A stretch of 64,000 nucleotides of DNA from Halomarina litorea (GCF_024227715.1 NZ_CP100448.1:310001-374000); one strand, 5' to 3'; positions 33,659 to 42,888 are shown, numbered from the stretch's first letter. Notes: a model not told the origin generated them from the sequence alone. Numbers and translations: made by a program.

Positions 33659-35998
33659 GTGAACGTTGCCGAGCGCCTCCCGGAGTTCGCCGACGCGTTT
33701 CCCTTCGAGTCGTTCAACCGGATGCAGGCGGAGGCGCTGTCGGCCATCCTCGACCGCGAGGAGAACGTCGTCGTCAGCGCCCCCACCGCCTCCGGGAAGA
33801 CGGCGCTCGCGGAACTCGCCATCTGCAAGACCCTCGAACGTGAGGGGACCGCCCTCTTCCTCGCGCCCCTGCGCGCGCTGACCAACGAGAAGGAGAGCGA
33901 GTGGGAGCGCTTCGAGGACATGGGGTACTCGGTGTACGTCGTCACGGGCGAACGCGACCTCGACCCGCGCCGGGCCGAACGCGCGGACATCCTCGTGATG
34001 ACGCCCGAGAAGGCCGACTCGGCCACCCGCAAGCACGACTCGACGCGCTACGGGTTCATCCGCGACGTGGACTGCTGTGTCATCGACGAGGTCCACCTGC
34101 TCGACTCCGACAGGCGGGGTGCCGTCCTCGAAGTGACCGTCTCGCGCCTGCGTCGGCTCTGTGACCCGCGGGTCGTCGCACTCTCGGCGACCATGCCGAA
34201 CGTGGACGACGTGGCCCGGTGGCTGGACGCCGTCCCCGCGACCACCTTCGAGTTCGGCGACGACTACCGACCGGTCCCCCTCGAAGCCGACGTGCGCACC
34301 TACACGCACGGGGACAACCCCTTCGCGGACAAGTACCGCCGCCTGTACCGGGCGCTGGACCTCGCGGAACCGCACATCCGCGAGTCGGGACAGGCGCTCG
34401 TGTTCGTCGCCTCACGGCAGGACACCGTCCGTGCCGCCGAGAAGGCCCGCGACGTGCTGGCCTCCCGGGACGTCCCGATGGGCGCGCGTGGTGATTACGA
34501 CTTCCACACGGAGACGCAGGTCCTCCAGAACCAGACGCTCCGGAAGTCGGTCCTCGACGGCGTGGGCTTCCACCACGCCGGCCTCTCGCGGGAGGACAAG
34601 AACAACGTCGAGAAGTGGTTCAAGCGCGGGGACGTCCAGTTGCTGTTCTCCACGTCGACGCTCGCGTGGGGCGTCAACCTCCCCGCGCGCTGTGTCGTCA
34701 TCCGCGACACCAAACTCCACGACCCGCTGGAGGGGGAGGTGGACATGAGTCCCCTCGACGTCCTCCAGATGCTCGGGCGGGCCGGGCGGCCGGGCTACGA
34801 CGACGCGGGCTACGCCTACGTCGTCTGTGACGCCGCGGACGCCGACAGGTACCGTCGGCTCCTCCACGAGGGCAAGGAGATAGAGTCCCGACTGGCGGAG
34901 GACCTCGACGCGCACCTCAACGCCGAAATCGCGCTGGGGACCATCCGCGCGCTGGACGACGTGATGGACTGGCTGGAGACCACCTTCTACTCCGTGCGCG
35001 CCGAGAGCGCCCCCGACCGCTACGACTACGGGGGTCGGTTGCGCGAACGGGTGCGCGGGACGCTCTCGGACCTCGTCGGGGGCGGCTTCGTCGAGACGGG
35101 CGAGGACCTCGGCGTCGAGGGGACGGCACTGGGTCGCCTGACCTCGCGGTACTACCTCCGACTGGACACGGCCGAGGGGTTCCACCACCTCGCCCGACGC
35201 GAGGACCTCACCGAGGCGGACGTCCTCCGGGCCGTCGCGGACGCCGCCGAGTTCGACAGCGTCTCCTGTCGGCAGTCGGAACGCGAGGCGGTGAGCGCCG
35301 TCCTCTCCGGGCGCGGGTCGGGCCTCGACGACGGCAACCGGAAGGTGCTCGCCATCCTCCGGTCGTCGATGACCGGGTCCACGCCGGGCGAACTCCAGAG
35401 CGACGCGTGGGTCATCAGACAGAACGCGCTCCGACTGCTCGCCGCCCTCCGTGAGTTCCTCGACCGCTTCGCCGGACCCGCCGCGGCGAACCTCGCCCGG
35501 CGCACCGAGGCGCGCGTCGAACACGCCATCAGCGCGGGCGCGGTGGGTCTGACGGCCATCGACGGCGTCGGGTCGGGCCGGGCGAAGAAACTCGCGGGCG
35601 ACGGCATCGCCACCCCGGCGGACGTGGTCGATGCGGGCGTCGACGGCCTCGTCGCCGCCGGCCTCTCGGCGGGCGTCGCCGAACGCGTCGTCGAGAGCGC
35701 CCGCGACCTGCCGGTCGTCGCGGTGGACTGGGGTGACTTCCCCGACGCCATCGCGAGCGGGACGAACGACATGCGCGAGGTGGGCGTCCGGTCGACGACG
35801 GGCGGCGCGCGCGCACACGTAGACGTGACGGTCAACGGCGTCGATATGACCGACCGAACGGCGTTCCTCGGCGAGACCACCGTCCCCGTGGGCGTCTTCG
35901 GCGGGAGCGTCGACGAGATGGAGTACACCGTCACCGTCTCGTTCCCCGACCTGCCGCTCGTCCCGGTCGAGGAGTCGCGGACCGTCCGCGTGGAGTAG
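33659..35998 (+). CDS. Hel308/Ski2-type ATP-dependent helicase
   Basis: 779 residues from GTG. Helicase motifs are Q/I SAPTASGKTALAEL, Ia LAPLRALTNEK, II DEVH (CCVIDEVHLL), III ALSATMPN, IV-VI VFVASRQDTV, FHHAGLS and QMLGRAGRPGYD. A winged-helix/ratchet region follows (about 430-620), then helix-hairpin-helix motifs (GLTAIDGVGSGRAKKLAGDG) and a C-terminal Ig-like Sec63 domain (HVDVTVNGVD...SFPDLPLVPVEE). That extra beta domain is absent from classical Hel308, so this is the second haloarchaeal Ski2-like paralogue. It probably acts in DNA repair or fork restart. Confidence 0.9.
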   Translation: MNVAERLPEFADAFPFESFNRMQAEALSAILDREENVVVSAPTASGKTALAELAICKTLEREGTALFLAPLRALTNEKESEWERFEDMGYSVYVVTGERDLDPRRAERADILVMTPEKADSATRKHDSTRYGFIRDVDCCVIDEVHLLDSDRRGAVLEVTVSRLRRLCDPRVVALSATMPNVDDVARWLDAVPATTFEFGDDYRPVPLEADVRTYTHGDNPFADKYRRLYRALDLAEPHIRESGQALVFVASRQDTVRAAEKARDVLASRDVPMGARGDYDFHTETQVLQNQTLRKSVLDGVGFHHAGLSREDKNNVEKWFKRGDVQLLFSTSTLAWGVNLPARCVVIRDTKLHDPLEGEVDMSPLDVLQMLGRAGRPGYDDAGYAYVVCDAADADRYRRLLHEGKEIESRLAEDLDAHLNAEIALGTIRALDDVMDWLETTFYSVRAESAPDRYDYGGRLRERVRGTLSDLVGGGFVETGEDLGVEGTALGRLTSRYYLRLDTAEGFHHLARREDLTEADVLRAVADAAEFDSVSCRQSEREAVSAVLSGRGSGLDDGNRKVLAILRSSMTGSTPGELQSDAWVIRQNALRLLAALREFLDRFAGPAAANLARRTEARVEHAISAGAVGLTAIDGVGSGRAKKLAGDGIATPADVVDAGVDGLVAAGLSAGVAERVVESARDLPVVAVDWGDFPDAIASGTNDMREVGVRSTTGGARAHVDVTVNGVDMTDRTAFLGETTVPVGVFGGSVDEMEYTVTVSFPDLPLVPVEESRTVRVE

Positions 35999-36055
35999 TT
36001 CTCGGAGTCCCATCCGTCCGAGCGTTCAAGTACGAGGACGGGACCACCCGCACCC

Positions 36056-36820
36056 ATGTCCGACAGCATGCGCGTCGTCGCCGGCGAGTGTACGACCGAG
36101 TTTACGGGGTCACGCGAACGAGCGCAGCGCGGGCACGTCGTCTGTCTCTGCAAGCCCGACAACACCGTCCTCGTCCACGACGTCGACGGCTACCAGCCCG
36201 TGGCGTGGCTCACCCGCCCCGAGAGCCTCTCGGTCGGCGGGGACCCTCTCGTCGTCGAGGCGCGGGACGGCGACCAGCACCTCCGGGTGACGGTCCACCG
36301 CGAACACGGCATGGCGTCCTACCCCGCGAGCGTCGCGGGCGTCCCCGTCGGGACGTGTCCGGAGTGTGCCGGTGCCGGCACGGCCCCGGAACGGGGGGGA
36401 ACGCTCGTCCGGTCGCGCGGCGCGGTCGAGTGCCTCGACTGCGGGGCGCGCCACGGCATCCCCACCGACGCGACGGTGCTCGACTCGACGTGTGAGGACT
36501 GCGGCCTGCCGACCATGCGCGTCGAACGGGGGGCGGCCTTCGAGGTCTGTCTCGACCGCTCGTGTGAGTCGCTGGACGACGCCGTCGCCGAGGCGTTCGA
36601 CCGGGCGTGGGACTGCCCCGACTGTGGGAGCAGTCTCAGAATCCTCCGGCGCGGCGGCCTCATCGCCGGCTGTGACGCCTACCCGGACTGCGAGACGGCG
36701 TTCGCCGTCCCCGAGGGCGTCGTCGCGGGAACGTGTGACTGCGGCCTGCCGGCCCTCCGCACCTCGCGGGGCGTGCGCTGTCTCGATTCGGCGTGCGAGG
36801 CGAGTGCCGACGCCCCGTAG
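36056..36820 (+). CDS. NucS N-terminal domain fused to topoisomerase-type C4 zinc fingers
   Basis: 254 residues. Residues 5-80 (VVAGECTTEFTG, NTVLVHDVDGYQPVAWLTRP) match the N-terminal dimerisation/DNA-binding domain of NucS (EndoMS). The RecB-like nuclease half with its EIKRR motif is missing. Instead come four Cys-pair modules: CPECAGAG...CLDCGARH, CEDCGLPTMR...C, CPDCGSSLRI...CDAYPDCETAF (a topoisomerase I zinc finger) and CDCGLPAL...C. It is likely a single-stranded DNA or RNA binding protein rather than a nuclease. It lies between a helicase and EndA, all on one strand. Confidence 0.85.
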   Translation: MSDSMRVVAGECTTEFTGSRERAQRGHVVCLCKPDNTVLVHDVDGYQPVAWLTRPESLSVGGDPLVVEARDGDQHLRVTVHREHGMASYPASVAGVPVGTCPECAGAGTAPERGGTLVRSRGAVECLDCGARHGIPTDATVLDSTCEDCGLPTMRVERGAAFEVCLDRSCESLDDAVAEAFDRAWDCPDCGSSLRILRRGGLIAGCDAYPDCETAFAVPEGVVAGTCDCGLPALRTSRGVRCLDSACEASADAP

Positions 36821-36875
36821 CCCCGCCACTCCCGCGAGGGGAAGGGTCTTGTCCCCGGCCCGGGGACGGGTGGAC

Positions 36876-37883
36876 ATGAACGCGACACTCGACGGGGACG
36901 TGGTCCGCCTCTCGGAGCCGGGTCGAGAGCGGTACTACGACTCGCGGGGGTACGGCCGCCCGGACGGTGGCGGCCTCGACCTCGCACCGGTCGAGGCGGC
37001 CCACCTCCTCTTTCGCGGCGACCTGGACGGGGTGGAGGGGATGGGATTTCGCGCCTTCCTCGCCAGCACGGACTGTATGCTCGCCTTCCTCGTCTACAAG
37101 GACCTCCGGGACCGCGGGTTCTACCTCTCGCCCGCGCTCGACGGGTGGGTCGACGACCCGGTGGACGCCGACCTCGTGGTCTACCCGCGGGGGTCCGGCC
37201 CGTGGGACGGCGACGTCGCCTACCGGGTGCGCGTCCTCGGGGAGCGAGAGTCCGTCCCGGCGGACGCGCTCTCGGGGACGCTCGCGGTGGTCGACGAGGA
37301 GTCCGAGATAACCTACCTCGACGTCTCGACCCCGGACCTCCACGGGACGAGCGAGTCGGACCTGCCGGGGAACGTCCCCGGGTCGCTGCTCGCCGACCGG
37401 GTGGTGCTGTGGGACCCGCCGACCGACCTCTACCGCCACGGCTTCTTCGGCCAGCCGCTTGACGGCCGGGAGGCCTCGGGGCCCCTCCAGTGCTCGCTGG
37501 TCGAGGCAGCCTACCTCGCCGACCGGGGTGCCATCCGCGTCGACGCGGGCCACGACGCCGTCATCGACCGGGGGCGCGAGGTGGAAGGCGACCGGTTCGA
37601 CCGCCGTCTCTCCGTCTACCGCGCGCTCCGCGAGCGCGGAATCGTCCCCAAGACGGGCTTCAAGTTCGGGGCCGACTTCCGGACCTACGCCGACGTCGAG
37701 AGCGTCGACGATCTGGGACACTCGGAGTTCCTCGTGCGCGTGGTCCCGACCGACCACGCCTTCTCCCCGCGTGACCTCGCCCTCGACGTGCGACTCGCCC
37801 ACGGCGTCCGGAAGACGATGACCTTCGCGCTGACCGACGGCGAGGACGTGACCTGGCGGGCTGTCTCGCGGCTGACGCCCTGA
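36876..37883 (+). CDS. endA: tRNA-splicing endonuclease EndA
   Basis: 335 residues from the ATG at 36876, the long two-domain (homodimer) archaeal form. The N-terminal half is a degenerate copy. The C-terminal half has the catalytic triad region: Tyr in GFKFGADFRTYA (about 260-271), His in LGHSEFLV (about 281) and Lys in VRKTMTFAL (about 313). It cuts bulge-helix-bulge sites in tRNA introns and in the 16S and 23S processing stems, which are visible in the rRNA operon of this window. It is 55 nt after the NucS-like gene. Confidence 0.95.
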   Translation: MNATLDGDVVRLSEPGRERYYDSRGYGRPDGGGLDLAPVEAAHLLFRGDLDGVEGMGFRAFLASTDCMLAFLVYKDLRDRGFYLSPALDGWVDDPVDADLVVYPRGSGPWDGDVAYRVRVLGERESVPADALSGTLAVVDEESEITYLDVSTPDLHGTSESDLPGNVPGSLLADRVVLWDPPTDLYRHGFFGQPLDGREASGPLQCSLVEAAYLADRGAIRVDAGHDAVIDRGREVEGDRFDRRLSVYRALRERGIVPKTGFKFGADFRTYADVESVDDLGHSEFLVRVVPTDHAFSPRDLALDVRLAHGVRKTMTFALTDGEDVTWRAVSRLTP

Positions 37884-37953
37884 GTGCGAGGCGCGAACAC
37901 GAACCGTTTTGCCGCTGTCCGTCCGCATGAGAGACAACGACCGTTCTCACGCC

Positions 37954-39519
37954 ATGGCAGACCACGACGACTCAGACCCACCGACGGACGCAGGGACCGA
38001 TGCGGAACAGCCGACGGCCACGGACGGCGGTGCCGCCGGCGCAGATGATGTCGTCCTCGACCCGTGGGGTTCCTCGACCGTCGAGGACTACCGCAAACTG
38101 TTCGACCAGTTCGGCATCGAGGAGTTCGACGAACTCCTCGACGAGGTGCCGAACCCCCACTACCTGATGCGCCGCGGGGTCATCTTCGGCCACCGGGAGT
38201 ACCGCCGGGTGCTGGAGGCGATGCGGAACGACGAACCCGCCGCCGTCCTCTCGGGGTTCATGCCGACCGGCGACCCGCACATCGGCCACAAGCTGGTGTT
38301 CGACGAGATAATCTGGCACCAGCAACAGGGGCTGGACGCCTACGCCCTCATCGCCGACCTCGAAGCGCACGCCGCCCGCGGGATGACGTGGGCGGAGATA
38401 GACGACCACGCCCGCGACTACCTGCTCTCTCTGCTGGCGCTCGGGTTCGACCCCGAGGAAGGCGAACTCTACCGACAGTCGGAGAACCGCGTCCTGCAGG
38501 ACCTCGGGTTCGAACTGGGCGCGAAGGCGAACTACTCGGAACTGCAGGCCATCTACGGCTTCGACGGCGAGACGGACGTCTCGCACATGCAGTCGGTCGT
38601 CACGCAGATGGCGGACATCCTCTACCCGCAACTGGACGAACCCAAGCCCACCGTCATCCCCGTCGGTCCCGACCAGGACCCGCACGTCCGACTGGCGCGG
38701 GACCTCGCCACCCGGATGCGCTTCTTCAAGGTGACTGAGGCGTACGCGAGTTTCGAGACGGACGCCGGAGAACGCGCGCTCCTCGCGGAAGCCTACGACT
38801 CGCTGCGCGAGGACGCCGGCGACGAACCGGTCCGGTGTGAGGACGCAGCCGAGTACGTCGCGGAGCACCACCACGCGCCTGACCTCGTCACGAGTCTGGA
38901 GAACGCGGGGATGGAACCGCTCCGCCCCCGCGTCCGGTTCCTCGACCGCAACGCGACCGAGGGGGCGTTCGAGGCGCTCATCGAGGCCGTCGAGGGCGAG
39001 AAGCGCGTCTACGAGGGGCACGTCGACTCCTTCGACCTCTCGGTCGAGGACGCGGAGGACCTCGCCCGCGAGGTGGAGGTCCAGCAGGGCGGCTACGGCT
39101 TCCTGCCGCCCTCCTCCATCTACCATCGGTTCATGACCGGCCTCACGGGCGGGAAGATGTCCTCCTCGGTCCCGGCGAGCCACATCAGCCTGCTCGACGA
39201 CCCCGAGGTCGGCTACGACAAGGTGAAATCCGCCACCACTGGCGGGAGAGAGACGGCCGAACTCCAGCGGGAACTCGGCGGCGAGGCCGACAAGTGCCCC
39301 GTCTACGAACTGTACGCCTACCTGCTCGCGGCGGACGACGACGCGTTCGCGAAGGAGGTGTACGACGAGTGCGTCGGCGGCGAGCGACTCTGTGGCGACT
39401 GCAAGGAGCAGGCCGCCACCCTGATGCGCGAGTTCCTCGAAGACCACCAGGAGAAACGCGAGGAGTGCGAGGAACTGCTGGAGGAGGCGGGTATCATGCT
39501 GGAGAGCACGCGGCGCTGA
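37954..39519 (+). CDS. trpS: Tryptophanyl-tRNA synthetase
   Basis: 521 residues from the ATG at 37954 (MADHDDSDPPTDAG). The HIGH-type motif is DPHIGHKL (about 109-116) and the KMSKS motif is GGKMSSSVP (about 397-405). An acidic N-terminal tail and a C-terminal CVGGERLCGDCKEQ block are features of euryarchaeal TrpRS. A TATA-like CCGTTTTGCC at about 37907 predicts initiation near 37938, so the earlier ATG at 37927 is less likely. It closes the helicase-NucS-EndA-TrpS gene run. Confidence 0.94.
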   Translation: MADHDDSDPPTDAGTDAEQPTATDGGAAGADDVVLDPWGSSTVEDYRKLFDQFGIEEFDELLDEVPNPHYLMRRGVIFGHREYRRVLEAMRNDEPAAVLSGFMPTGDPHIGHKLVFDEIIWHQQQGLDAYALIADLEAHAARGMTWAEIDDHARDYLLSLLALGFDPEEGELYRQSENRVLQDLGFELGAKANYSELQAIYGFDGETDVSHMQSVVTQMADILYPQLDEPKPTVIPVGPDQDPHVRLARDLATRMRFFKVTEAYASFETDAGERALLAEAYDSLREDAGDEPVRCEDAAEYVAEHHHAPDLVTSLENAGMEPLRPRVRFLDRNATEGAFEALIEAVEGEKRVYEGHVDSFDLSVEDAEDLAREVEVQQGGYGFLPPSSIYHRFMTGLTGGKMSSSVPASHISLLDDPEVGYDKVKSATTGGRETAELQRELGGEADKCPVYELYAYLLAADDDAFAKEVYDECVGGERLCGDCKEQAATLMREFLEDHQEKREECEELLEEAGIMLESTRR

Positions 39520-39546
39520 GTCCCGTCCGGACGGGGTTTTCCGATA

Positions 39547-39563
39547 CAGGTAACGTTAACCCT
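39547..39563. promoter_or_regulatory. Palindromic promoter element of capC
   Basis: CAGGTAACGTTAACCCTG has the self-complementary core TAACGTTA with near-symmetric flanks, 26-42 nt before the capC ATG. It could combine a TATA-like element with an operator. Confidence 0.4.
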
Positions 39564-39588
39564 GTTTGACAACACGAGTTGACAAGAC

Positions 39589-40761
39589 ATGCTCGTCGCC
39601 TCGCTGGTCCTCGCGGTCGGCCTCTTCGCGGTCGCAGCCGTCACGCAGCTTCGAGGCCTCCGCCTCGGTGGCACCATCGTCGCCGGCGTGCTCGCGATGT
39701 ACTCGCTGAAGAACTTCGTGATGCTCCCGCTATTCGTCGGGAGCGCGACGCTCGCCGCCGGCGTCCTCTGGTTCGTCCGGGAGCACACCCTGCTGTACGG
39801 GCGCGACGAGTTCGTCGTCACCCTGCTCGCCGGGTCGGGCATCCCGATGCTCCTGCTGGCGGTCGAGTTCGCCCTGCCGGGGCCGCTCTCGCGGGCGCTC
39901 GTGCGGGCGTCGTTCATCGGGAGCGTACTCCCCGGGCTGGCGGCGTACAACTTCATGCAGGTCAAACCGGAACACCGCCGGGAGGACCTGCTCGCGTCGG
40001 TCGGGCTGCTGTCCGTGCTGCTGGTGGTCGGCGGCCTGCTCGTCGGCCCGGAAACGCGCTTTCTCGCCGACTACGCGCCGCTCGTCCTGTTCGCCGAGAC
40101 GTCCGACATCGCGCTGCTCCGGGGCGCGGTGGTCGACGGGCCGGCAGACCCGGTCATCGTCGCCCGCGAGGTGGTCGTGGCCGCCTTCGGCGTCGGACTC
40201 GTCCTCTCGGAACTCGCTCGGCGGACGGTCGGGCTGCGCGTCGGCATCGTCTCGCTGGCCATCCTCGCGGTCTACACGCTGTCGAGCGTCCGACTGGTCG
40301 GCCTCTTCCTCGTCGAACTCGTCGTCCTCGTCGCGTTCGTCGAGGCGGTCAACCGGACGACGCTCCTCTACGGCCGGGTCCTCATCGGGCTGGCGACGGG
40401 GACGGGGGTGGTGCTCGGGGTGGCCCTGACCCCGCTGCTGGGCGTCGAACTGGGGCTGTCGGCGCTCGTCGTCGGCCTCCTCGCGGGCATCGACGCCTAC
40501 AACGTCCACGTCACGCCCCCGGCCGAGCGCGTCCAGTGGCTCGCGGTGGTGCTCGCGATGTACGCCGCGCTGTTGCTCGTCCTCCGCCTCGTCGTCCAGC
40601 CCCTCCCGGACGGTGCGCCCCAGTCGCTCGGGCTCCCGACCGTCGTGGGGGGCGTCCTCCTCGTCGTCGGCTGCCTCGCGCTGGCACTCGCGCTCGGCGC
40701 GCGGAAACCCGACGACCGGTCGGTGCTCTCGGCGTCGGTCCTCAGCGGGGGTGACGGCTGA
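39589..40761 (+). CDS. capC: Duplicated CapC/PgsC poly-gamma-glutamate synthesis membrane protein
   Basis: 390 residues, about ten helices. CapC is normally about 150 residues. Here two similar halves are fused: HTLLYGRDEFVVTLLAGSG...AAYNFMQVKPEHRRED in the first and TTLLYGRVLIGLATGTGVVL...DAYNVHVTPPAERVQW in the second. It forms the membrane part of the poly-gamma-glutamate polymerase with CapB, whose ATG overlaps its stop by one base. The expected export/anchoring gene capA (pgsA) is not adjacent. The polymer probably protects against desiccation and salt shifts (inference). Confidence 0.85.
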   Translation: MLVASLVLAVGLFAVAAVTQLRGLRLGGTIVAGVLAMYSLKNFVMLPLFVGSATLAAGVLWFVREHTLLYGRDEFVVTLLAGSGIPMLLLAVEFALPGPLSRALVRASFIGSVLPGLAAYNFMQVKPEHRREDLLASVGLLSVLLVVGGLLVGPETRFLADYAPLVLFAETSDIALLRGAVVDGPADPVIVAREVVVAAFGVGLVLSELARRTVGLRVGIVSLAILAVYTLSSVRLVGLFLVELVVLVAFVEAVNRTTLLYGRVLIGLATGTGVVLGVALTPLLGVELGLSALVVGLLAGIDAYNVHVTPPAERVQWLAVVLAMYAALLLVLRLVVQPLPDGAPQSLGLPTVVGGVLLVVGCLALALALGARKPDDRSVLSASVLSGGDG

Positions 40762-41894
40762 TGGGGCCGTTCGGGCGCGGTCGCAGGCACCGCCGCCTGC
40801 TCGAGGGCGTCGACCTCCGCATCGCCGTCTCCGGCATCCGTGGGAAGTCCTCGACGACCCGCCGACTCCACGACGTCTTCTACGAGCGCGGCTACGACAC
40901 GCTGGCGAAGATAACCGGCGACTTCCCGCTGACGGTCCACAACGGGGTCGAAGAACCCATCGCCCGGGACGGCCGGCGGGTCACGCTCTACGAGAACGAG
41001 CGCGTCCTCGGAGAGTTCCTCCCTCGCCTGTTCGCCGAGGAGCCGAAGGACGTCCTCGTCGCCGAGAACCAGGCCATCACTGAGTACACGATGCGCATGG
41101 TCAACGAGCGGTTCGTCCGGCCACACGTCATCCTCCTCACGAACATCCGGCAGGACCACAACGACACGCTCGGGAAGGACCGTCAGACCATCGCGCGGTC
41201 GTTCGCCCGCTCGATTCCCGCGGGGACCCACGTCGTCAGCGGGGAGCAACACCCCGTCATCCACGACTACCTCGCGGCGGAACTGGAGCGGCGCGACGCG
41301 ACGCTGACGCAGGTCGAGGTTCCCGAAGAGCACCGGTCGTACACGGGCGCCGAGACGGTGTACGCGATAGACGAGATACTCCGCTTCGCGGACGAACCGC
41401 CGCTCGACGAGGAGCGCAGACTGTCGCTCCTGGGCGGGTTCCGGCCCGACTGGCTGGACCTCGGCGACGGCTTGCTGTTCAACGCGGCGAAGGTCAACGA
41501 GATAGAGAGCACGGAGCTGTTCCGCCGGCACCTCGCCGGGGACGCCCCCGACGCCCGGGTGGTCTGCCCGTTCGTCTTCCTCAGGCGGGACCGACGCGGG
41601 CGCAGCGCCTCCTTCGCCGAGTACGCCGACATCCTCCACGACCGGGGGCTCATCGACCGGGTACACGTCGCGGGCGCGGGGACGGGCGCGTTCGCCCGCG
41701 CGGTCGACCCTCCGGCGACGGAACACGACATCGAGACGACGGCTCCCGAGACGGTCCTCGACCGCCTGCTGGCGACCGGACAGCCGGTGGTGCTGATGGC
41801 GAACACCGTCCACCCGTTCATGCGCCGGATGCGCGAAGTCGTCGACGCGCGGACCGTGGGGACGGTCCCCGGGCGGATGGACGGCGGGGACTGA
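40761..41894 (+). CDS. capB: CapB/PgsB poly-gamma-glutamate synthase
   Basis: 377 residues. The Mur-ligase-type P-loop is AVSGIRGKSSTTRRL (about 23-37). CapB motifs LLTNIRQDHNDTLGKD and GLLFNAAKVNEIESTELF follow. It activates and polymerises glutamate with ATP at the inner membrane face together with CapC. Start and stop of the pair overlap (ATGG after TGA context), indicating one operon. The C-terminal half keeps the VLMANTVHPFMRRMREVV block. Confidence 0.88.
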   Translation: MGPFGRGRRHRRLLEGVDLRIAVSGIRGKSSTTRRLHDVFYERGYDTLAKITGDFPLTVHNGVEEPIARDGRRVTLYENERVLGEFLPRLFAEEPKDVLVAENQAITEYTMRMVNERFVRPHVILLTNIRQDHNDTLGKDRQTIARSFARSIPAGTHVVSGEQHPVIHDYLAAELERRDATLTQVEVPEEHRSYTGAETVYAIDEILRFADEPPLDEERRLSLLGGFRPDWLDLGDGLLFNAAKVNEIESTELFRRHLAGDAPDARVVCPFVFLRRDRRGRSASFAEYADILHDRGLIDRVHVAGAGTGAFARAVDPPATEHDIETTAPETVLDRLLATGQPVVLMANTVHPFMRRMREVVDARTVGTVPGRMDGGD

Positions 41895-41900
41895 CGCGAC

Positions 41901-42548
41901 TCACGCCCGCTTCGGGACGAACACGGCGGGCGCGCGCCGCGAGGCGTACTCCTCGTCTCGCGCGTCCACCAACGTCCAGTAGCTTCGCGGGCGCGTTCCA
42001 AGCACGTCCTCGAGGTCGTCGTAGGTCAGCAGGTTCTCCCCCGCCTCGACCAGCGAGAACGCTTCACGTTTCTGCCCCTCGGGCAGGTCGCGAACCCACG
42101 CCCGGAGGTAGCTGTTCGGGTAGGTGAACACGAGGTGGCCGCCGGGCGCGACGCGGTCGTACAGCGCCCGGAGGGCGTCCTCGACGTCCTCGACGAAGTA
42201 GAGGACGGCCACGCAGTAGACGAGGTCGAACTCGTCGTCGACGGCGAGGTCCGGCAGGGAGTCGACGGCGAAGTGGACGTTGCCGAGACCCTCCTCGCGT
42301 GCTTTCTCGCGGTTGGCGGCGACGACGCTGGGCGCGATGTCGTAGCAGTGGAACTCGGTGTCGGGGTACGCCTCGGCGACGGCGAACTCGGCGGCGGCCG
42401 GGCCACAGCCGACCGACCCCACGGAGTCGGGAACGCCGACCCGGTCGAAGAACGTCGCGAGGTGGTCGGCCATGTCCTCGCCACCGACGTACGCGCCGCG
42501 CTCCCAGTCGGTGGCGGCGTAGAACTCCGCCTCCCAGTCCATCGGCAT
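41901..42548 (-). CDS. Class I SAM-dependent methyltransferase
   Basis: 215 residues from the ATG at 42546-42548. Motif I is degenerate, GSVGCGPAAAEFAVAEAYPD (GCGP in place of GxGxG). Motif II is EFHCYDIAPSVV, and motif IV with the post-I region is DEFDLVYCVAVLYFVEDVED, then APGGHLVFTYPN. It is a 7-beta-strand Rossmann methyltransferase of unknown substrate. It converges with capB, the stops being 7 nt apart. Confidence 0.85.
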   Translation of the reverse strand: MPMDWEAEFYAATDWERGAYVGGEDMADHLATFFDRVGVPDSVGSVGCGPAAAEFAVAEAYPDTEFHCYDIAPSVVAANREKAREEGLGNVHFAVDSLPDLAVDDEFDLVYCVAVLYFVEDVEDALRALYDRVAPGGHLVFTYPNSYLRAWVRDLPEGQKREAFSLVEAGENLLTYDDLEDVLGTRPRSYWTLVDARDEEYASRRAPAVFVPKRA

Positions 42549-42616
42549 GGTGAGGAGGTGGGACGGCGACCCCGAAGCCGTTGCGGTCACGCGGGAGTGT
42601 CCCCGAACCCCGGAAC

Positions 42617-42625
42617 GCTTTTGCC
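42617..42625 (+). promoter_or_regulatory. TATA-like promoter of the pheST leader
   Basis: GCTTTTGCC is centred 27 nt before the ATG at 42648, the same sequence and spacing as at polD1. It predicts a leaderless transcript beginning at the mini-ORF, with about 240 nt before pheS. Confidence 0.6.
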
Positions 42626-42647
42626 CGTACCACCGCCACGACCACCC

Positions 42648-42728
42648 ATGGCACCCGAACTCCGCCGTGTCCGCGCCGTCCGCGAGCGACCCGTCAGCCG
42701 GGAGTTCGGGTTCTTTTTCGCGGCCTGA
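42648..42728 (+). CDS. Putative Phe-rich leader peptide of pheST
   Basis: 26 codons, ATG to TGA: MAPELRRVRAVRERPVSREF then GFFFAA. Four of five consecutive codons are Phe (TTC GGG TTC TTT TTC), including TTT, which is uncommon in this GC-rich genome. The ORF begins where the promoter predicts transcription starts, 161 nt before pheS, and its stop is followed 14 nt later by a strong hairpin. This is the arrangement of the bacterial pheM leader. It fits attenuation of pheST by charged tRNA-Phe supply; this is inference without archaeal proof. Confidence 0.5.
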   Translation: MAPELRRVRAVRERPVSREFGFFFAA

Positions 42729-42742
42729 GTGGGCGGCGGACT

Positions 42743-42772
42743 CCCCGTCTCGCGGACTCGACCGCGAGGGGG
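42743..42772 (+). terminator. Hairpin after the Phe leader (putative attenuator)
   Basis: CTCGCGG (42749-42755) and CCGCGAG (42762-42768) pair around a 6-nt loop. Outer CCCC (42743-42746) pairs with GGGG (42769-42772) across a 2-nt bulge. An upstream TCGCGG at 42718-42723, inside the last Phe codons, could pair with the same right arm, so two exclusive folds are possible. No long U-run follows. Confidence 0.5.
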
Positions 42773-42888
42773 ACGAAATCGCCCCGGCCGCGTCGTCCGA
42801 AAACACCTAACCCGTCCACCGGAGAGGACGAACTAACGAACGCCGACCAGCGAACCGGCGACCCGCAGTACACCGACACAGACACACC

